Shown here piece after piece: positions 30,116 through 33,116 of a stretch of DNA of 33,116 nt (position 1 is its first letter; each line of letters starts with the position of its first letter). The notes under the pieces were generated by a model. That model searched no databases. It saw only the letters and a program-made list of their open reading frames with translations, and was not told the origin of the DNA. The position numbers and the translations under genes were made by a program. The stretch spans positions 1 through 33,116 of the forward strand of contig JADHNH010000035.1 of the NCBI GenBank assembly GCA_016779605.1, written 5' to 3'. The stretch comes from Nevskia sp. (GTDB lineage: Bacteria > Pseudomonadota > Gammaproteobacteria > Nevskiales > Nevskiaceae).

Positions 30116-32956
30116 AGCCCGCCCGCTGCCGGATTCGTGCCTGGCAATAATGTCCTGAATTTGCGCGGGCTCGAACGCTACGTCCCAGCACCAGACCCCG
30201 AAGCCACCCTTTGTGTTGACCGCGGTCACCCATAGCGACAGCGCAGACCGCTTTTCCTGGTCTTGCGGGGAGTCCTGGCCCTTGATTTCCAGCACCAGCG
30301 TCTTGCCGTTGCCCAGGCGAATCAGGAAATCGGGGAGGTAGCGTCGCCGCGAGCCGTTCCAAAGGTAGTAAACGTGAAATCCCAGATGATCGTTTTTCGC
30401 GTAGGCGGCGATCATGGTTCGCATTTTCTCGGATTCGAGCACGTTGGCCGCATGCGCTTCCCAGGCGCCGTCGCTGACGACATGGCTGATCTGTGACTTT
30501 CGCGTGGGGAGTGTCGCCTTGGTCGTGTACCAGGTTCGCATTAGCCGCGTCGATCCGACCGGCATCTCCTCATCGAATACCGGTTCGATCCGCTCCTGGT
30601 TCTGCTCGGTGACATGGCGAATCAGGTGCTGCACCACAAGGTCGATATTCAGCGAAACCAGAATCCGCTTGCGCAACGGCTCCCGGTGAAACAGCGACGG
30701 GATGACCAGCTTGTCCGAGGCCAGGAATTGCTCGACCAGTCGGATCAGCTGCACCACAAGGTACTCGCGATTGCCACTGAACGTCTGCTGCATAGTCTCA
30801 AAAGCCTTGCGCGCGGCATTGAACGTCAGCCGCTGCAGGCGGAATTCGTCCGGCAGTGTTTCGAGATCGATATCCACGATCTGCTCCCAGGCGGTTGCCC
30901 CGCCCAGGGCAGGTGCGATCTCGACGCTGATCGGCGTCCGGGCCGGGTCCAGGCTCAGCTTGCCTACCGACTCCCAATCCATGACCAGCACCGGCCGCAC
31001 GACCACATCCACGCGGACCACATTGGGCCAGCGAATCTCCAGCGAATTACGCTCGGGCAGCGACTCGATCTGGGTGCTGGCTTTCGGCGGCGGCGGCGGT
31101 TCCCCGCCGTCGCCCACGTCCTCGAAAATCGACAGCGGCACGCCGAACACGTTGACGTATTCCGGCTTGAACAGTTCGCGCTCCACTCCGTCAGGCCCTA
31201 CGACGGCCTCCTTGTCGTAGGCCACGCGGCGCAGGCCGCGGCCGATCACCTGCTCGCACAGCAACTGGCTGGTGAATGCGCGCAGGCCCATGATGTGCGT
31301 GACGTTTTTCGCATCCCAGCCTTCGGACAGCATGGCGACCGATATCACGGTTTGCAGGTCCTGTCCGGCCTCGCCGCGCTTGCCCACGTTGTCGACGATG
31401 GCGCGCAGCAGCTCTTCCTTCTTAAGCTGGACGAGCCGCGCCTTGCGGTCGTCCGGGATGCGGGCGCTGTCCAGAATCTGGTGCAGCCGCGCTTCATAGT
31501 CCTTGTCCGCCGCAGCAGATTCCCCGACCTCCGCCTTGTCGAGTACCCGGGAATCCACGCGCAAGGTGCGAGCGGGATTTTTCAGTTCGGGCCAATGGGC
31601 GTCACCGCTGTTGAGGTAATGCTCGATGCGTGCGGCGGTTTCGGTGCGGTTGCAGACGGTCAGCATGACCGGCGGCGACACATGCCCGCCCGCCTGCCAA
31701 AGATCGGCGGCGTTGCGCCAGTCCGCGCCGAGCAGGGTGTACGCCTGCTGCACCAGCGCCGGCAGCGATTCGTGCGGCTGTGCGCCGCGCCGGTTCAAGT
31801 CTTCGGCCACCGCCGGATCGCGGTACAGGTGATAGAGCTTCGGCCGCAGCGTCTGGGTGTCCGGCACTACGCCATCCCGCACGACTACGCGCGGGGTCTT
31901 GACCAAGCCGGACTCGATGGCATCGTTGAGCCCAAAATCGGAGACGATCCAGTCGAACAGGCCCTGCTCGGTGTTGCTGCGGCCGGTCGGCGCGAACGGC
32001 GTTGCCGAAAGGTCGAAGCAGCGCTGTATGCGAAGTTCGTTGTGGATGCGGTCCAGGCCCTCGATCCAGCGGGTCGCCTCCTCGGCATCCAGTCCCATTT
32101 CCTCGGCACGTTTCTTTACCGCGCTGCTGCGCTTGTCGTCCGGCGACATGCGGTAGGCGTGGTGCGCCTCGTCATTGATGACGATGATCTCCTTGTATCC
32201 CGCCAGCCTGCCGAGGACGCGCCGCACGAAAGCCTTGTCGCTTTCCGCGCCTTTCTTCACCACCGAGCGCTCTTGCACCTTGAGCGGCATCAGCGTGTGC
32301 CAGTTCTCGATCAGCACCTCGGCCTGGTTCAGCTTCTGCCGCATCGACTCGGAGGGGCACAGCCGGAACTCGTCGTAGCTGTTCGAGGGATTGCCCGGCA
32401 TCAGCACCTGGAGCCGCTCGCGCACCGTCAGGCCGGGCGCGACGACGAAAACGGCGCGCGAAAAATCCTTGGTCCGCTTCGGGTAGGTCAGCGCATTCAG
32501 TACCTGCCATGTGATGATCATCGCCATTACGGCGGTCTTGCCGGCGCCCGTCGCCATCTTGTTGCAAAGCCGTTCCCAGGCCCCGCCGTCGCCCTGCACG
32601 AAAATGCCCTGCTTGTGTTCGGCCGTGCCCTCCACCCACCAGATCAGCGTTTCGATCGCTTCGAGCTGGCAAAAGTAAAAGGGCAGTTGCCGTGCCGTCC
32701 GATTGTGCCAGTGCTCCAGCAGGCTGCGGGTAACGATGGTAATGCCTGGATACCCGGCCTCGCGCCAGGCATCCACGCGGCCGCGGATGCGGTTCACCAG
32801 TTCCAGCGGCTCGGTGCGCCGCGTGTTGTTGCGCGTATCGAAAATCTCGTAGCCGGCGGCGCGGCGACCGTGCTGGATTTCGAAACTGTTCTGCTCGCCG
32901 CGCCAGTGAAAGAGCGGCGGCTCGAAGGGCGAATTGATAATCAGCGACTTGGCCAC
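30101..32956 (-). CDS. Helicase-nuclease restriction protein (type III Res-like, BPTD_3080 family)
   Basis: About 951 aa from GTG 32956, which has GGGGA 6 nt upstream; an open TTG 17 codons earlier is less likely. Superfamily 2 helicase motifs: Walker A MATGAGKT (about 134-141), DEAH (about 262-265), SAT (about 317-319), and motif VI QVIGRGLRR. A C-terminal PD-(D/E)XK nuclease reads YLPDFLIRLGNGKTLVLEIKG (Asp876, Glu890, Lys892). LIINSPFEPP and CQLEAIETLIWWVEG near the N-terminus fit the BPTD_3080-type restriction endonucleases. It would translocate on and cut unmodified DNA. No methyltransferase is visible; upstream lies an IS3 gene. The last five codons come from integrase-relic DNA. Confidence 0.92.
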   Translation of the reverse strand: MAKSLIINSPFEPPLFHWRGEQNSFEIQHGRRAAGYEIFDTRNNTRRTEPLELVNRIRGRVDAWREAGYPGITIVTRSLLEHWHNRTARQLPFYFCQLEAIETLIWWVEGTAEHKQGIFVQGDGGAWERLCNKMATGAGKTAVMAMIITWQVLNALTYPKRTKDFSRAVFVVAPGLTVRERLQVLMPGNPSNSYDEFRLCPSESMRQKLNQAEVLIENWHTLMPLKVQERSVVKKGAESDKAFVRRVLGRLAGYKEIIVINDEAHHAYRMSPDDKRSSAVKKRAEEMGLDAEEATRWIEGLDRIHNELRIQRCFDLSATPFAPTGRSNTEQGLFDWIVSDFGLNDAIESGLVKTPRVVVRDGVVPDTQTLRPKLYHLYRDPAVAEDLNRRGAQPHESLPALVQQAYTLLGADWRNAADLWQAGGHVSPPVMLTVCNRTETAARIEHYLNSGDAHWPELKNPARTLRVDSRVLDKAEVGESAAADKDYEARLHQILDSARIPDDRKARLVQLKKEELLRAIVDNVGKRGEAGQDLQTVISVAMLSEGWDAKNVTHIMGLRAFTSQLLCEQVIGRGLRRVAYDKEAVVGPDGVERELFKPEYVNVFGVPLSIFEDVGDGGEPPPPPKASTQIESLPERNSLEIRWPNVVRVDVVVRPVLVMDWESVGKLSLDPARTPISVEIAPALGGATAWEQIVDIDLETLPDEFRLQRLTFNAARKAFETMQQTFSGNREYLVVQLIRLVEQFLASDKLVIPSLFHREPLRKRILVSLNIDLVVQHLIRHVTEQNQERIEPVFDEEMPVGSTRLMRTWYTTKATLPTRKSQISHVVSDGAWEAHAANVLESEKMRTMIAAYAKNDHLGFHVYYLWNGSRRRYLPDFLIRLGNGKTLVLEIKGQDSPQDQEKRSALSLWVTAVNTKGGFGVWCWDVAFEPAQIQDIIARHESGSGRAAKAG

Positions 32957-33045
32957 GATCGATCCCCGCCGGTCATTCTGAGGTGCCCCCCGAATTTCGT
33001 CTTCCAAGGGTCGATGCGTATCATTGAGACCTGAGGGAAGACGAG

Positions 33046-33116
33046 ATGAAGAAGATACCGAAACAGGAGTATACGGCCGAGTTCAAAGAGCTGGCCGTCA
33101 AGCGAGCGCTGGAAGT
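33046..33116 (+). CDS. IS3-family transposase OrfA, 5' end only
   Basis: From ATG 33046, preceded by GAGGGAAGACGAG, the frame reads MKKIPKQEYTAEFKELAVKR and runs off the window. This is the typical opening of the IS3-family OrfA helix-turn-helix protein. The left end of the insertion sequence must lie between about 32957 and 33045, immediately upstream of the restriction gene and divergent from it, so the IS may have displaced the natural upstream partner or promoter of that gene. Confidence 0.85.
   Translation, partial: MKKIPKQEYTAEFKELAVKRALE

Overview
The window is GC-rich chromosomal DNA from a Gram-negative proteobacterium. Signs of this are OmpA-type and lipobox-bearing envelope proteins, a class 2 (quinone-linked) dihydroorotate dehydrogenase, cytochrome b561 and a LysR regulator. 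A Xanthomonadales/Nevskiales-like gammaproteobacterium fits the gene set, but that placement is inference and no marker here fixes it.

Left part (1-25.7 kb), chromosomal backbone. It is mostly short operons. 1-2.5 kb (minus): quinone oxidoreductase-like MDR protein, SRPBCC protein and alpha/beta hydrolase. 2.6-5.1 kb: lipoprotein, SDR, a pirin C-terminal remnant translationally coupled to a small secreted protein. 5.1-6.6 kb: LysR regulator divergent from a PaaI-type thioesterase. 6.7-7.6 kb: rhomboid-like membrane protein. 7.6-11.3 kb (minus): acyl-CoA ligase, SDR and APH-like phosphotransferase, which look like a lipid or CoA-thioester catabolic cluster. 11.5-12.6 kb: TrxR-type ferredoxin-NADP reductase with a clear terminator. 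12.7-15.2 kb: phospholipase D/cardiolipin-synthase-like lipoprotein, DUF5329 protein and BON protein. 15.35-15.5 kb: a 151-bp hairpin-rich MITE flanked by a CTAA duplication. 15.6-17.2 kb: catalase-like haem peroxidase coupled to cytochrome b561. 17.3-19.6 kb: SDR, histidine phosphatase and a short protein resembling only the N-terminal part of bacterial alpha-2-macroglobulin. 19.9-21.7 kb: ribA and pyrD. 21.9-25.6 kb: OmpA-family porin-like protein, DUF2937 protein and FATP-type acyl-CoA synthetase.

Right part (25.7-33.1 kb), accessory region at tRNA-Pro(GGG). The tRNA gene is the attachment site of a compact element of about 4.1 kb (25756-29903), bounded by a 77-bp imperfect direct repeat that starts in the tRNA anticodon loop. 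It encodes a tyrosine integrase, an excisionase-like protein, a 117-aa unknown, a 313-aa membrane protein and a HUH rolling-circle Rep like those of filamentous phages and small plasmids. No coat, ZOT or packaging genes are present. Immediately beyond its right end lies a decayed C-terminal remnant of a second, related integrase in the same orientation, which points to tandem integrations. The remnant is joined to a large helicase-nuclease restriction protein (type III Res-like, PD-(D/E)XK C-terminus) whose stop codon lies inside integrase-derived DNA. The window ends in the start of an IS3-family transposase gene that lies divergently upstream of the restriction gene, where a methyltransferase partner might have been expected.

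The most unusual parts are the minimal Int-Xis-Rep element with unknown cargo and its tandem relic, the Res/integrase junction, the structured MITE, and several gene remnants (pirin, a GFA-like zinc motif, alpha-2-macroglobulin).
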